From contig NW_003143305.1 of NCBI RefSeq assembly GCF_000003605.2, positions 108,421 through 161,023 of the forward strand: DNA of 52,603 bases, read 5' to 3'. The notes beneath the pieces were generated by a model, which searched no databases, had not been told where the DNA came from, and saw only the letters and a list, made by a program, of their open reading frames with translations. Below, piece after piece: positions 52,240-52,603 of this stretch. The stretch comes from Saccoglossus kowalevskii. Taxonomy: Eukaryota > Hemichordata > Enteropneusta > Harrimaniidae. Numbering within the stretch: position 1 is the first letter of the stretch; the number at the start of each line of letters is the position of its first letter. A program made the position numbers and the translations under genes.

Positions 52240-52603
52240 GTCCCCGTTCGGACGCAGTCCGAAAACGGGGACTTATGTTTTGCCCTGTGTGCGTCCGTCC
52301 GTCCGTGCGTCCGTGATCACCTGTATCTCGAACATGCATGGACCGATTAAGTTCAAACTTCACTCATACATCACACATTATATGGGACATATGCACATGC
52401 ATTTTTTTTCATGATCCGATTAACGATAGCCGAATAGCGGCCATTTTAAGGCCGAAAATGCATCAAAATCGCACATTTTCACCATTCCGGACCCGGATCT
52501 CAGTTATGCATGGACGGATTTTGTTCAAATTTGGTACATACATTAAACATAATAGGACCTTGATGCACGTCTTTTTTTTTTCGGATCAAGTTCGAAATGG
52601 CTG
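52240..52603 (+). mobile_element. Second hairpin-GTCCGTC-monomer repeat, running off the right edge
   Basis: Starts with a hairpin 'agtccccgtt' / 'aacggggact' (52239-52275) containing an inner cggac/gtccg pair. Then 'gtgcgtccgtccgtccgtgc' (52291-52310). Then two tandem monomers, each starting atctc followed by catgcatgga(c)cgatt or tatgcatggacggatt, 'gttcaaa' and a 'tacatacat'-type segment, spaced about 175 bp. Sequence is unrelated to the 40 kb repeat, but the architecture is the same. The right end is outside the window. Confidence 0.7.

Overview
This is AT-rich nuclear DNA from an animal, most likely a marine invertebrate such as a cnidarian, mollusc, brachiopod, hemichordate or lancelet. 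The sequence cannot settle which. Reasons: spliceosomal introns with GT/AG borders on both strands, no long reading frames, no operon or Shine-Dalgarno organisation, triplet microsatellites, and fragments of mobile-element families typical of these genomes (DIRS-like, LINE, P-like, MULE-like, DUF6589, HECT/G2E3-like, OTU, SGNH). The longest uninterrupted frame is only about 150 codons. Most coding matter is relic mobile-element genes plus a few short, phase-consistent host-like exon chains.

Layout. 1-3.4 kb: a Cys-rich exon at the left edge, an Arg/Gln-rich exon (1033-1268, minus) and a decayed DIRS-like reverse transcriptase (minus). 5.3-6.2 kb: the 3' end of a small chromodomain gene (minus); a second degraded copy lies 45 kb away at 50.4-51.2 kb. 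6.8-13.3 kb: minus-strand exons, including a three-exon phase-consistent chain ending at 9327. 11.4-12.7 kb: an OTU/vertnin-like pseudogene (plus). 14.7-15.0 kb: an SGNH-hydrolase-like relic. 17.7-18.5 kb: a Pro/Thr/Ser-rich frame. 19.9-20.05 kb: a terminal exon with a Lys-rich tail. 22.3-23.2 kb: a HECT-like pseudogene (minus). 23.4-25.0 kb: a LINE ORF1-like relic (plus).

25462-30094: the most striking unit, a 4.6 kb element bounded by 31-bp inverted repeats (29/31 identical). It carries a P-superfamily transposase relic (plus) and a convergent second gene (minus) from an uncharacterised invertebrate family. 30.5-32.5 kb: a spliced OTU plus PHD-like gene relic whose first four exons keep phase across three introns although three of them carry a stop. 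33.5-34.4 kb: repeated copies of the 1 kb exon, one of them interrupted by a 317-bp MITE with a perfect 8-bp target duplication. 36.7-38.3 kb and 42.4-43.3 kb: two DUF6589-like relics, on opposite strands. 39.2-40.7 kb: a non-autonomous repeat made of a hairpin, a GTCCGTC-type tract and about 150-bp tandem monomers, with partial copies elsewhere. 44.9-45.25 kb: a 5'-truncated LINE 3' end. 45.9-47.9 kb: a tyrosine-recombinase-like relic beside a MULE-like transposase relic. 48.8-50.0 kb: the last two exons of a host-like gene. 52.24 kb to the edge: a second repeat with the same hairpin-GTCCGTC-monomer architecture but a different sequence.

The pieces do not form one pathway. The window reads as a mobile-element graveyard, with host-like exons separated by long introns. 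No tRNA, rRNA, CRISPR array or bacterial-type signal was seen. Splice-site and domain calls were made by eye from translated sequence; no database search was possible.
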